Shown: positions 7,886 through 16,886, counted from the first letter of the stretch. The stretch: DNA of 55,124 bases from Oscillospiraceae bacterium (GCA_017437095.1 JAFSBW010000035.1:1-55124), one strand, 5' to 3'. Translations and numbers: made by a program. The notes: generated by a model from the letters alone, not told the origin.

Positions 7886-8314
7886 TTACAGGGTCCATGC
7901 TTCGGGCTTCTGAGCAGCGTGGTTATGCTCGGCGCCCTTATACAGGTGCAGGCGGGTCATGGCGTTGCGGCCGATGGAGTTCTTGGGCAGCATACCCTTA
8001 ACAGCATGCTCAACAGCGTAGTCGCTGCGCTTTTCCATCATGATGCGGGCCTTGGTTTCCTTCAGGCCGCCGATCCAGCCGGATACGCGGTAGTAGTTCT
8101 TCTGCTCCAGCTTATTGCCGGTGAGAACTGCCTTGTCGGTGTTGATGATGATGACATAGTCACCGCAGTCAACGTTGGGGGTGAAATCTACCTTGTGCTT
8201 GCCGCGCAGCAGGTTGGCAGCGACAACAGCGGTACGGCCCAGGGGCTTGCCGGCAGCGTCGATGACATACCACTTGCGCTCAACGGTTTCCTTCTTGGCG
8301 AGAGTAGTGGACAT
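7886..8314 (-). CDS. rplM: 50S ribosomal protein L13
   Basis: 142 residues, the usual length. The start at 8314 is chosen because GGAGGAAAG precedes it at correct spacing; an upstream in-frame ATG at 8359 has none. Family features include KWYVIDAAGKPLGR at the N-terminus and KGMLPKNSIGR toward the C-terminus. L13 is an early-assembly protein of the large subunit. It is the first gene of the rplM-rpsI operon. No hairpin resembling a known L13 leader stood out in the roughly 75-base leader. Confidence 0.98.
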   Translation of the reverse strand: MSTTLAKKETVERKWYVIDAAGKPLGRTAVVAANLLRGKHKVDFTPNVDCGDYVIIINTDKAVLTGNKLEQKNYYRVSGWIGGLKETKARIMMEKRSDYAVEHAVKGMLPKNSIGRNAMTRLHLYKGAEHNHAAQKPEAWTL

Positions 8315-8395
8315 TGTGCTTTCCTCCGATTTATAGGTTAAAATATTTTGACAAATCAAGGCTCAGGCTGTACAATTACATCTAAGCGCCCCAAC

Positions 8396-8424
8396 TTTAT
8401 ATCACAGCAAAAATCAAATGTCAA
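8396..8424 (-). promoter_or_regulatory. Strong promoter for rplM-rpsI
   Basis: Read on the minus strand: TTGACA (8424-8419), 17-bp spacer, TATAAA (8401-8396). Confidence 0.82.
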
Positions 8425-8472
8425 CACCTTTTTTTGGGAAATTTATGAAATCCTAAAAGAACTCGCAAAAAC

Positions 8473-8504
8473 TCTTAAATGCTCCCAAATGCTCTTAAAT
8501 GCTC
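8473..8504 (+). repeat. Tandem 10-bp direct repeats upstream of ttcA
   Basis: Three copies of a 10-base unit (CTTAAATGCT / CCCAAATGCT / CTTAAATGCT) run without gaps, one helical turn apart, in the rplM-ttcA divergent gap. They could be a regulator binding array or simply slippage. Confidence 0.6.
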
Positions 8505-8543
8505 ACTTTGCAATTTACATATTTTTCGGAGGTTTTTCAAAAA

Positions 8544-9290
8544 ATGCAGAAGTTAATTGGCCTGGTTCGCCGCTGCGTGGAAGACTATAAAATGATCTCC
8601 CCGGGGGATAAGATCGCCGTTGGTGTTTCCGGCGGAAAAGACTCTTTGTCATTGCTGGTTTTCCTGGCTGAGCTGCGCAAATACCACAGCGCCAGCTTTG
8701 ATCTGGAAGCCATTACCATCGATATGGGCCTGGGTATGGATTATAGCAAAATCTGCGCCCTTTGTAAAGAGCTGGATGTACCTTATACTATTGTGCCTAC
8801 CCAGATCGCTCCGGTGATCTTTGACCACCGCAAGGAAAAGAATCCCTGCTCCCTTTGCGCCAAGATGCGCCGGGGCGCCCTTAATCAGGCGATCTTAGAC
8901 CGGGGGCTGCACAAGCTGGCCCTGGGCCACCACTATGACGATGCGGTAGAAACTTTTGTTATGAATCTGCTGTTTGAAGGCCGTATTGGCTGCTTCCAGC
9001 CGGTTACGGATCTGGATAGAACGGGCATCGTGCAGATCCGGCCTATGCTGTACCTGCATGAGCGAACAATAGACAATTTTGCCCTTAGAGCCGATCTGCC
9101 GGTTATCGAAAACCGCTGCCCGGTGGATAAGGAAACCAAGCGGGAAGAGGTAAAGCAGCTGGTGTTCCAGCTGAGCAGCCGCTACCCGGAGCTGAAAGAG
9201 CGCATTTTTGGCGCTATGCAGCGCCTGCCCCTGCCGGAATGGGAGCCCCAGGGCCGCTACAACCGCCCTAAGGAGCAGCCCCAGGATTAA
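8544..9290 (+). CDS. ttcA: TtcA-like tRNA 2-thiocytidine synthetase
   Basis: 248 residues from the ATG at 8544 with GGAGG upstream; the frame is open earlier but lacks a ribosome site. It is a PP-loop ATPase: SGGKDS at residues 29-34 activates the target carbonyl with ATP. Two Cys pairs, CALC (71-74) and CSLC (102-105), match the TtcA pattern for an iron-sulfur cluster and sulfur transfer; GHHYDDAVET follows. TtcA thiolates cytidine 32 of certain tRNAs. The protein is shorter than E. coli TtcA (about 310), as in clostridial members. The next gene starts 48 bases downstream and may be co-transcribed. Confidence 0.88.
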   Translation: MQKLIGLVRRCVEDYKMISPGDKIAVGVSGGKDSLSLLVFLAELRKYHSASFDLEAITIDMGLGMDYSKICALCKELDVPYTIVPTQIAPVIFDHRKEKNPCSLCAKMRRGALNQAILDRGLHKLALGHHYDDAVETFVMNLLFEGRIGCFQPVTDLDRTGIVQIRPMLYLHERTIDNFALRADLPVIENRCPVDKETKREEVKQLVFQLSSRYPELKERIFGAMQRLPLPEWEPQGRYNRPKEQPQD

Positions 9291-9337
9291 AGCGCCGCCC
9301 CTCTGGCTATAATCCCCCTGGGAAAGGAGGGGAGAGC

Positions 9338-9592
9338 ATGGTCAAGGGAATTTCCCGGCAGGTGATCGTTGTGCAGCCGTCTGCCCAGGAGATCTTCGAG
9401 CAGGCGATTTTCCTGCTGAAGGACGATGCGCCCGTTGTCAGCGAAGAGCGGCTTTTGCAGGAGGCCAAAAAGCTGGCCGGGGCATCTATGCAAAGCAAAA
9501 AGCTGCCGCTATACCTGTACGGCCCGGTGTGGGCCGCAGGGGGCGCGCTGCTGGTTGGGTTTGTGTGGCTGTTGACAGCTATGGTATACTGA
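9338..9592 (+). CDS. Small single-pass membrane protein, unknown
   Basis: 84 residues with a good ribosome site (AAAGGAGGGGAG). The first 60 residues are soluble and partly helical, with an acidic stretch EEIFEQ-like around QEIFEQAIF. One hydrophobic segment at about residues 60-82 (VWAAGGALLVGFVWLLTAMVY) ends the protein, suggesting a tail-anchored topology with a cytoplasmic N-terminus. It lies between ttcA and a dihydrouridine synthase, two tRNA-modification genes, and is spaced for co-transcription. I do not recognise the family and infer no function. Confidence 0.75.
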   Translation: MVKGISRQVIVVQPSAQEIFEQAIFLLKDDAPVVSEERLLQEAKKLAGASMQSKKLPLYLYGPVWAAGGALLVGFVWLLTAMVY

Positions 9593-9613
9593 AAGAAAAA
9601 AGGAGGGATGCCC

Positions 9614-10579
9614 ATGAAGCTGGGTAATTTAGATATAGAGAATCCTCTGGCCCTTGGCCCTATGGCCGGGGTGACGGATTGGGCATTCCGCACAGTATGC
9701 GCCGAAATGGGGGCAAACATTACCGTTACAGAGATGGTAAGCTCCCGGGCCTTGGTATATCAGGATAAAAAGAGCGCCGCTTTGTTGAAAAAAACGCCTA
9801 CCGGCATCTGCGGCGCCCAGATCTTCGGCAATGACCCTGCCATTATGGCCCAGGCCGCCCAGCTGGCTATGGAGATCTCCGGGTGCGACTTTTTGGATAT
9901 CAATATGGGCTGCCCCATGCCCAAGATCGCCAATTCCGGCGACGGCTGCGGCCTGATGCGCACCCCGTCTTTGGCTGGGCAGATCGTAGAGGCTGTTAAA
10001 AAGGCGGTGAGAGTACCCGTTACGGTAAAATGCCGCCTGGGGTGGGACAAAGGCTCTGTAAATGTGCTGGATTTTGCCAAACGGATGCAGGACTGCGGCG
10101 CGGATCTGCTTACCGTCCACGGCCGTACCCGCAGCCAGCTTTATTCCGGCGTAGCGGATTGGGATACCATTCGTAAAGTCAAGCAGGCGGTTTCCATCCC
10201 GGTGATCGCCAACGGCGATATCGTGGGCGGGGAAAGCGCTGTAAAGTGCCAAAAATGGACGGGCGCAGACGGCGTAATGATCGGCAGAGCCTCCTTTGGC
10301 GATCCCTGGATCTTCGCCGAAGCTGCGGCTGCCCTTCGGGGGGAGCAGATTCCGGAGCGCCCACCTCTGGCCCAAAGGGTAGATGTGGCGCTCAGGCAGT
10401 TTGAGCTTGCCTACCGGGACAAGGGGGAGAAGATTGCCTGCCTGGAAGCCAGAAAGCACTTTGCCTGGTACTTACGGGGCGTTGCCCACGCCGCCTACTA
10501 TAAAACCCAAATTTCCGCCATTTCTACTATGGAGGATATCTACCGCATTGCCCAGGGCATCAAGCAGGATCTGAAATAA
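9614..10579 (+). CDS. dusB: tRNA-dihydrouridine synthase
   Basis: 321 residues. AGGAGG at 9601-9606 is seven bases from the ATG at 9614 but only one from the ATG at 9608, so 9614 is preferred. The FMN-binding barrel signature is clear: LGPMAGVTDWAFR near the N-terminus, DINMGCPMPK with catalytic Cys100, then VKCRLGW, HGRTRSQLYSG and IPVIANGDI, which bind FMN and substrate. It reduces uridine to dihydrouridine in tRNA D-loops. The length and the lack of a long C-terminal extension fit the DusB group common in Bacillota. A bidirectional-looking terminator follows. Confidence 0.94.
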   Translation: MKLGNLDIENPLALGPMAGVTDWAFRTVCAEMGANITVTEMVSSRALVYQDKKSAALLKKTPTGICGAQIFGNDPAIMAQAAQLAMEISGCDFLDINMGCPMPKIANSGDGCGLMRTPSLAGQIVEAVKKAVRVPVTVKCRLGWDKGSVNVLDFAKRMQDCGADLLTVHGRTRSQLYSGVADWDTIRKVKQAVSIPVIANGDIVGGESAVKCQKWTGADGVMIGRASFGDPWIFAEAAAALRGEQIPERPPLAQRVDVALRQFELAYRDKGEKIACLEARKHFAWYLRGVAHAAYYKTQISAISTMEDIYRIAQGIKQDLK

Positions 10580-10624
10580 AGGCTTTTGCGGTTTGATTTG
10601 GGCCATTATTTATAATGTATATGT

Positions 10625-10659
10625 AAAAAGCAGGCCAGGGTAGACCGGGCCTGCTTTTT
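10625..10659. terminator. Terminator after dusB
   Basis: AAAAAGCAGGCC (10625-10636) pairs with GGCCTGCTTTTT (10648-10659), giving a T-tract on either strand. Confidence 0.85.
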
Positions 10660-10737
10660 GCAAATGTTTCAGCCACAAGAACAAGACAGCATATTCGTCT
10701 TTCCGTCAAAGAATACAATTTTTTCTGCATTTTCCCC

Positions 10738-10766
10738 TTTACAAACCGGGCCTACTGGTGTATAAT
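10738..10766 (+). promoter_or_regulatory. Promoter of the pyr operon
   Basis: TTTACA (10738-10743), 17-bp spacer, TATAAT (10761-10766). The predicted transcript leader to pyrC is only about 25 bases, too short for a PyrR-type attenuator. Confidence 0.85.
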
Positions 10767-10797
10767 ACACAAAATGCGGTTTGCGGGAGGTTTTGTT

Positions 10798-12018
10798 ATG
10801 GCACACTCTAAGCTCAAGAATTTGGCGTACCCCATGGGTGAGTGTTCTTTTGTTTCCTCTGCTGCTGTAGAGGCTGCTCTTTCTTCCTCTAATTGTAATA
10901 GTGTTGCTGTTTTTCCCGGCTTTTGTGATGTGCATGTGCATTTCCGTGAGCCGGGTTTTTCTTATAAAGAAACGGTTGCTACCGGCTCTTTGGCTTCTGC
11001 CCGGGGCGGCTATACCGCTGTGTGTACCATGCCCAACCTAAACCCGGTGCCGGACAGCGTGGAAAATCTGGAGCAGCAGCTTGCCATCATCCGGCGGGAT
11101 GCCTGCATCCATGTGTATCCCTACGGCGCGATTACAGTGGGGGAGAAGGGCGAAGAACTGGCGGATCTGGAAGGCATGGCCCCCAATATTAAGGGCTATT
11201 CCGACGACGGCCGGGGCGTGCAGAGCGACGAAATGATGCTCGCTGCCATGCGCCGGGCCAAAGCGCTGGGTCTGCCCATCGTAGCCCATTGCGAGGTAAA
11301 CGAGCTGCTGCGCGGCGGCTATATCCACGATGGCGAGTACGCCAAGGCCCATGGCCACCGGGGCATCTGCTCCGAGAGCGAATGGGGGCAGATCGCCCGG
11401 GATCTGGAGCTGGTGCGCCAAACCGGCGTTAAGTACCATGTTTGCCATATCTCTACCAAAGAGAGCGTAGAGCTGATCCGCAAGGCCAAGGCCGAAGGCC
11501 TGGATGTTACCTGTGAGACCGGGCCGCACTACCTGATCATGGACGACAGCGAGCTGCAAGAGGACGGCTGGTTTAAAATGAATCCGCCTATCCGGGGCAG
11601 GGAAGACAAAGAGGCGCTGCTGCAGGGCGTTCTGGACGGCACCATCGACATGATCGCTACCGACCACGCCCCCCACTCCGCTGAGGAAAAATCCAAAGGC
11701 CTGGAAAAGAGCGCCTTTGGCATCGTAGGCATTGAAACTGCCTTCCCGGCGCTGTATACCTACCTTGTAAAGCCCGGCATCCTTTCCTTTGAAAGGCTGC
11801 GTGAGCTTTTGGTTACCAACCCCCGCAAGCGTTTTGGAATCCCCATGGGCAGCGATTACTCTGTATGGGATCTGGAAGCCTGCGAGGCGGTAGACCCCAA
11901 CCAATTCATTTCCAAAGGTCACGCAACGCCCTTTGCAGGGCGTATGCTCTACGGCAAATGCCTGCTTACGGTGTGTGACGGCAAGATCGTATATCAACAG
12001 GAGGATCATCATGGCTAA
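10798..12018 (+). CDS. pyrC: Dihydroorotase
   Basis: 406 residues from the ATG at 10798 with GGGAGG upstream. It is a class I (multifunctional-enzyme-like) amidohydrolase: DVHVHFREPG holds the H-x-H metal pair (His46, His48); further ligands lie in VAHCE and VCHIST, and ATDHAPHS supplies the catalytic Asp. It closes carbamoyl-aspartate to dihydroorotate in the cytoplasm. The first about 60 codons are markedly T-rich (TCT, GCT, GTT, TTT), unlike the C-ending style of the rest, which may keep the 5' end of the mRNA unstructured. It is first in the pyr operon; its last eight bases overlap carB. Confidence 0.96.
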   Translation: MAHSKLKNLAYPMGECSFVSSAAVEAALSSSNCNSVAVFPGFCDVHVHFREPGFSYKETVATGSLASARGGYTAVCTMPNLNPVPDSVENLEQQLAIIRRDACIHVYPYGAITVGEKGEELADLEGMAPNIKGYSDDGRGVQSDEMMLAAMRRAKALGLPIVAHCEVNELLRGGYIHDGEYAKAHGHRGICSESEWGQIARDLELVRQTGVKYHVCHISTKESVELIRKAKAEGLDVTCETGPHYLIMDDSELQEDGWFKMNPPIRGREDKEALLQGVLDGTIDMIATDHAPHSAEEKSKGLEKSAFGIVGIETAFPALYTYLVKPGILSFERLRELLVTNPRKRFGIPMGSDYSVWDLEACEAVDPNQFISKGHATPFAGRMLYGKCLLTVCDGKIVYQQEDHHG

Positions 12019-15000
12019 AAGAACAGACATTAAGAAAATTTTGATCATTGGCTCCGGCCCTATCGTTATCGGCCAGGCCGCGGAGTTTGACTATGCAGGC
12101 ACTCAGGCTTGCCTGGCTCTGCGGGAAGAGGGCTACGAGGTTGTGCTGGTAAACTCCAACCCCGCCACCATTATGACCGATACCGTAATTGCTGACAAGG
12201 TATATATGGAGCCGCTGACTCTGGAATACATTGCCAAGATCATCCGCTATGAGCGCCCGGATGCCATCGTTCCCGGCATCGGCGGCCAGACCGGTCTGAA
12301 CCTGGCCATGCAGCTGGAGAAGAAGGGCATCCTCAAGGAGTGCCGGGTAAAGCTGCTGGGTACCAGCTCCGCTTCCATTGAGCGGGCAGAGGACCGGGAG
12401 CTGTTCAAGGAGCTGTGCGAGAGCATCGGCGAGCCGGTCATCCCCTCTGAGATCACCTACGACCTGGAGCAGGCCAAGCAGGCTGCCCAGCGAATCGGCT
12501 ACCCCGTTGTTCTGCGCCCTGCCTTTACCCTGGGCGGTACCGGCGGCGGCTTTGCCAACAACGAAGAAGAGCTGATCGAAGTAGGCCTGAACGCCTTCAA
12601 GCTTTCTCCCGTGCATCAGGTGCTCATCGAAAAGAGCGTAAAGGGCTATAAAGAGATCGAGTTTGAGGTCATGCGCGATTCCGCCGACCATGCTATTACC
12701 ATCTGCGGCATGGAAAATATCGACCCCGTGGGCGTTCACACCGGCGACAGCCTGGTGGTTGCCCCCATTATGACCCTCAGCGACCACGACTATAAGATGC
12801 TCAACGATTCCGCCATCAAGCTGATCCGTGAGCTGAAGATCGAGGGCGGCTGCAATGTTCAGTTTGCCCTGAATCCCAATTCCAGCGAATACTACCTTAT
12901 CGAGGTAAACCCCAGAGTTTCCCGCTCCTCCGCTCTGGCTTCCAAGGCTTCCGGCTATCCCATCGCCCGGGTAACTGCCAAGATTGCCGTGGGCATGGAG
13001 CTGAGCGAGATCGCCATTGCCAATACCAACGCCTCCTTTGAGCCCAGCCTGGACTATGTCATCGCCAAGCTGCCCCGCTTCCCCTTCGATAAATTCGCTT
13101 CCGCCTCCAACCTGCTGGGCACCCAGATGAAGGCCACCGGCGAGGTCATGGGCATCGGCTCTACCCTGGAAGAGTGCCTGCTCAAGGGCATTCGCTCCCT
13201 GGAGATCGGCGTAAACCATATCTACCTTTCCAAGTTTGACAATATGTCCGACCAGGAGATCATGGACTATATCTCCTCCTTCCGGGATGACAATATCTAC
13301 GCCATCGCCGAGCTGCTGGCCCGGGGCGTCAGCGTAGAAAAGGTGCATGAGATCACCAAGATCACCGCCTTCTTCCTGGAAGCCATCAAGCGCATCGTGG
13401 ACATGGAGGAGACCCTGAAGGCCAACCCCTATGATCTGCAGATCCTTACCGCCGCCAAGAAGATGGGCTTTAGCGATAAGTATGTAGGCCGCATGTGGAA
13501 GTGCGACGAGCTGGATGTGTACAACTTCCGCAAGGCTAACAACCTCTTCCCCGTGTTCCGCATGGTAGATACCTGCCATACCGGCGCTTATATCCCTTAT
13601 TTCTACTCTTCCTATACCGGCACCAACCAGTCTGTGCTTACGGGTAAGAAGAAGATCGTAGTTCTGGGCGCAGGCCCCATCCGCATTGGCCAGGGCGTAG
13701 AGTTCGACTATTCTACTGTCCACGCGGTTATGACCATTAAAAAATCCGGCTACGAGGCTATTATCATCAACAATAACCCCGAAACCGTATCTACCGACTA
13801 TACCACCGCCGACAAGCTGTATTTCGAGCCCCTGACCCCCGAAGATGTTATGAACATCATCGAGTTTGAAAAGCCCGAGGGCGTTATCGCTTCCCTGGGC
13901 GGCCAGACGGCCATCAACCTGGCAGAGCCGCTGATGAAGCGGGGCGTAAAGATCATCGGTACTGATTGCGCCGCCATCGACAAGGCTGAAAACCGGGATT
14001 CCTTTGAAAAGCTCCTTTCCGAGCTGAACATTCCCCAGCCCAAGGGCAAGGCGGTTACTAAGATCGAAGACGGCATCGCTGCCGCCGCGGAGATCGGTTA
14101 CCCCGTGCTGGTGCGCCCCAGCTTTGTTCTGGGCGGCCGGGCTATGCAGATCGTTGCCAACGAGACCCAGCTGCGCCACTACCTGCGCACCGCGGTCGAG
14201 ATCGACGAGGAGCGCCCCGTGCTGGTAGATAAGTATATCTCCGGCAAGGAGGTAGAGGTGGATGCCATCTGCGATGGCCACAATGTGTTCGTTCCCGGCA
14301 TTATGGAGCTGGTAGAGCGTACCGGCGTTCACTCCGGCGACTCTATGAGCGTTTACCCCACCTTCTCCATCTCTGATAAGGTAAAGGGCACTATCCTGCA
14401 GTACGCCAAGAAGCTGGGCCTGGGCATCGGCATCGTGGGCCTTTACAACATCCAGTTTATTGTGGATAAGGACGATAACGTATTCATCATCGAGGTCAAC
14501 CCCCGCTCTTCCCGTACCGTTCCTTTCCTGAGCAAGTCTACCGGCTACTCCCTGGCAGACATTGCTACCGAGGTCATCCTGGGCAAGAGCCTGAAAGAGC
14601 TGGGCATTTTCGATATCTACCCCGATGAGAAGAAGCGCTGGTATGTAAAAGCCCCTGTATTCTCCTTCAACAAGCTGCGGGGCATGGATTCCTACCTCTC
14701 TCCCGAGATGAAGTCCACCGGCGAAGCCATCGGCTACGACGATAAGCTCAACCGCGCCCTGTATAAGTCCCTCCAGGCTGCGGGTATGCACCTGCAGAAC
14801 TACGGCACTGTGCTGGCTACCATCGCCGACACCGATAAGGAAGAGGCCCTGCCCCTGATCCGCCGTTTCTACAATCTGGGCTTCAACATCGAAGCCACCG
14901 CCGGCACCGCTGCCTTCCTCAAGCGCAACGGCATCCGCACCCATGTGCTGGGCAAGATCAGCGAAGGCTCCAACGAGATTCCCGAGGCGCTGCGCCAGGG

Positions 15001-15184
15001 CCATATCGCTTATGTGATCAACACCAAAGACCCCGCTGCTGACAGCCGGGCTACCGATGGCCACCAGATCCGCCAGATGGCCACGGAAAACAATGTAACC
15101 ATCTTCACCGCCCTGGACACCGTCCGGGTGCTGCTGGATGTTTTGGAGGAAACTACCCTTACCGTTTCCACCATCGACGCATGA
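12011..15184 (+). CDS. carB: Carbamoyl-phosphate synthase large subunit
   Basis: 1057 residues from the ATG at 12011, preceded by CAGGAGG inside the end of pyrC. Two homologous ATP-grasp halves are seen, each starting with a nucleotide-binding stretch (KKILIIGSGPIVIGQ; KKIVVLGAGPIRIGQG), each with a glycine-rich loop (LGGTGGG; VLGGRAMQI). The C-terminal methylglyoxal-synthase-like region (about 930-1057) is the usual effector domain. It makes carbamoyl phosphate from bicarbonate, two ATP, and ammonia delivered by CarA. carA is not next to it nor anywhere in this window, so the small subunit must be elsewhere. An imperfect hairpin separates it from pyrK. Confidence 0.97.
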   Translation: MAKRTDIKKILIIGSGPIVIGQAAEFDYAGTQACLALREEGYEVVLVNSNPATIMTDTVIADKVYMEPLTLEYIAKIIRYERPDAIVPGIGGQTGLNLAMQLEKKGILKECRVKLLGTSSASIERAEDRELFKELCESIGEPVIPSEITYDLEQAKQAAQRIGYPVVLRPAFTLGGTGGGFANNEEELIEVGLNAFKLSPVHQVLIEKSVKGYKEIEFEVMRDSADHAITICGMENIDPVGVHTGDSLVVAPIMTLSDHDYKMLNDSAIKLIRELKIEGGCNVQFALNPNSSEYYLIEVNPRVSRSSALASKASGYPIARVTAKIAVGMELSEIAIANTNASFEPSLDYVIAKLPRFPFDKFASASNLLGTQMKATGEVMGIGSTLEECLLKGIRSLEIGVNHIYLSKFDNMSDQEIMDYISSFRDDNIYAIAELLARGVSVEKVHEITKITAFFLEAIKRIVDMEETLKANPYDLQILTAAKKMGFSDKYVGRMWKCDELDVYNFRKANNLFPVFRMVDTCHTGAYIPYFYSSYTGTNQSVLTGKKKIVVLGAGPIRIGQGVEFDYSTVHAVMTIKKSGYEAIIINNNPETVSTDYTTADKLYFEPLTPEDVMNIIEFEKPEGVIASLGGQTAINLAEPLMKRGVKIIGTDCAAIDKAENRDSFEKLLSELNIPQPKGKAVTKIEDGIAAAAEIGYPVLVRPSFVLGGRAMQIVANETQLRHYLRTAVEIDEERPVLVDKYISGKEVEVDAICDGHNVFVPGIMELVERTGVHSGDSMSVYPTFSISDKVKGTILQYAKKLGLGIGIVGLYNIQFIVDKDDNVFIIEVNPRSSRTVPFLSKSTGYSLADIATEVILGKSLKELGIFDIYPDEKKRWYVKAPVFSFNKLRGMDSYLSPEMKSTGEAIGYDDKLNRALYKSLQAAGMHLQNYGTVLATIADTDKEEALPLIRRFYNLGFNIEATAGTAAFLKRNGIRTHVLGKISEGSNEIPEALRQGHIAYVINTKDPAADSRATDGHQIRQMATENNVTIFTALDTVRVLLDVLEETTLTVSTIDA

Positions 15185-15189
15185 TGATC

Positions 15190-15227
15190 CTATAGGGGCC
15201 AGTGCCAAAAGGCGCTGACCCCTATAG
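15190..15227 (+). other. Long hairpin between carB and pyrK
   Basis: CTATAGGGGCCAGTGCC (15190-15206) pairs with the segment 15211-15227 around an AAAA loop: 17 positions with one mismatch and one G-T wobble. No T-tract follows, so it is more likely an RNA processing or stability element than a terminator. Confidence 0.65.
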
Positions 15228-15252
15228 CCGCGCAATGGGAAAGGAGATTTTT

Positions 15253-15987
15253 GTGAAACAAAGCATTTTTGAGATCGTCAGCAACCAAGCGCTGACGGCA
15301 AATGTATACCGCATGGAGCTGCGGGGCGATACCTCCGCAATTACCGCTCCCGGCCAGTTTGTAAACATTCAGCTTGACGGCATGTATCTGCGCCGACCTA
15401 TTTCCGTTTGCGATGTGCAGGGGGATATCCTTACCATCGTATACAAAGTGGTGGGCAAGGGCACGGAGGCCATGAGCCGAATGGAAAGCGGCAAGCTGGA
15501 TATCCTTACCGGCCTGGGCAACGGCTACGATCTTACCCTGGCAGGGGAGAAGCCCGTGCTTCTGGGCGGCGGCGTTGGTGTGCCGCCTATGTATCTGCTG
15601 GCCAGAAAGCTCAGGGAACAGGGCAAGGAGGTTTCCGTGATCCTGGGCTTCAACACCAAGGACGAAATCTTCTACGAGCAGGAGTTCAAGGCTCTGGGCT
15701 GCGCCGTTACAGTCACTACGGTAGACGGCAGCTACGGCCTGAAGGGCTTTGTTACCGATGCTCTGAAGACTATGGACTATACCCATTTCTATACCTGCGG
15801 CCCGGAGCCTATGCTCAAGGCCGTGTACCGCGCCAGCGTTACCTCCGGCCAGATGAGCTTTGAGGAGCGTATGGGCTGCGGCTTCGGCGCTTGCATGGGC
15901 TGCTCCTGCAAGACCCTTACGGGGTATAAGCGCATCTGCAAGGATGGCCCGGTTATGATGAAGGAGGAGATCTTATGGGCGCAATGA
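15253..15987 (+). CDS. pyrK: Dihydroorotate dehydrogenase electron-transfer subunit
   Basis: 244 residues from a GTG at 15253, six bases after AAGGAG; an upstream ATG at 15235 lacks such a site. The order of parts is typical: an FAD-binding barrel with RRPISV (47-52), an NAD-binding region with LLGGGVGVPP (103-112), and a C-terminal [2Fe-2S] site with Cys209, Cys214, Cys217 and Cys229. PyrK passes electrons from PyrDB to NAD+. It overlaps pyrD by 13 bases, consistent with coupled synthesis of the two subunits. Confidence 0.95.
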   Translation: MKQSIFEIVSNQALTANVYRMELRGDTSAITAPGQFVNIQLDGMYLRRPISVCDVQGDILTIVYKVVGKGTEAMSRMESGKLDILTGLGNGYDLTLAGEKPVLLGGGVGVPPMYLLARKLREQGKEVSVILGFNTKDEIFYEQEFKALGCAVTVTTVDGSYGLKGFVTDALKTMDYTHFYTCGPEPMLKAVYRASVTSGQMSFEERMGCGFGACMGCSCKTLTGYKRICKDGPVMMKEEILWAQ

Positions 15988-16886
15988 ATGTAAATCTGTG
16001 CGGAATCGAGCTGGATAATCCCATCATTCCCGCCTCCGGCACCTTCGGCTACGGCTACGAGTTCGCCGAGCTGTATGATATCAACTGCCTGGGCAGCTTC
16101 TCTTTCAAGGGTACTACCCGGGATCCCCGCTTCGGCAACCCCACCCCCCGCATCGCCGAATGCACTGCCGGTATGATCAACGCTGTGGGCCTGCAAAACC
16201 CCGGTGTGGAAAAGGTCATTTCCGAAGAGCTTCCTAAGCTGAAAAAAGTTTTCCACAAGCCGGTCATGGCCAATGTTTCCGGCTTCTCTATTGAAGATTA
16301 CGCCTATACCTGCCAAAAGCTGGATGCCCAGGAGCAGGTAGGCTGGCTGGAAGTGAATGTCAGCTGCCCCAATGTCCATGGCGGCGGCATGAGCTTCGGC
16401 ACAGACCCCAAGGCCGCCGCTGAGGTTACCAAGGCGGTCAAGGCGGTTACCACCAAGCCGGTGATCGTAAAGCTTTCTCCCAATGTTACGGATATCGTTT
16501 CCATCGCCAAGGCCTGCGAGGATGCCGGCGCTGACGGCATCAGCCTGATCAACACCCTTTTGGGCATGCGTATCGACCTAAACCGCAGAAAGCCCGTCAT
16601 TGCCAACAAAATGGGCGGCTTCTCCGGCAGCGCCATCTTCCCAGTGGCGGTGCGCATGGTGTATCAGGTAGCCAACGCGGTGAACATCCCCGTTGTGGGC
16701 ATGGGCGGCGTAAGCAGCGCAGAGGATGTGCTGGAAATGATGCTCGCTGGCGCTACCGCTGTAGAAGTAGGCGCTGCCAACCTGGTCAACCCCTACATCT
16801 GCCGGGATATGGTAGAAGATCTGCCCCGGGTGATGGATAAATACAGAGTCAATAATTTAAATGAAATAATAGGAGGCGCAAAGTAA
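15975..16886 (+). CDS. pyrD: Dihydroorotate dehydrogenase, NAD-dependent class 1B catalytic subunit
   Basis: 303 residues. An FMN barrel oxidises dihydroorotate to orotate. The catalytic base is Cys131 in EVNVSCPNVHGG, the class 1 signature. KGTT near residue 45 and the C-terminal GMGGVSSAEDVLEM phosphate-binding stretch are also present. The class 1B assignment follows from the neighbouring pyrK. The ribosome site AAGGAGGAG lies inside pyrK. The stop (TAA) shares its final A with the ATG of pyrF. Confidence 0.96.
   Translation: MGAMNVNLCGIELDNPIIPASGTFGYGYEFAELYDINCLGSFSFKGTTRDPRFGNPTPRIAECTAGMINAVGLQNPGVEKVISEELPKLKKVFHKPVMANVSGFSIEDYAYTCQKLDAQEQVGWLEVNVSCPNVHGGGMSFGTDPKAAAEVTKAVKAVTTKPVIVKLSPNVTDIVSIAKACEDAGADGISLINTLLGMRIDLNRRKPVIANKMGGFSGSAIFPVAVRMVYQVANAVNIPVVGMGGVSSAEDVLEMMLAGATAVEVGAANLVNPYICRDMVEDLPRVMDKYRVNNLNEIIGGAK

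Noticed and set aside
8315-8395. Ribosomal protein L13 leader RNA
   Set aside because: The leader length would allow it, but I could not draw the known hairpin; covariance search would decide.
8473-8504. CRISPR array
   Set aside because: Units are 10 bp with no spacers and no cas genes nearby.
11966-15235. 1089-residue open frame on the minus strand opposite carB
   Set aside because: It mirrors the codon pattern of carB, has no recognisable motifs and no ribosome site; a by-product of the codon bias in carB.
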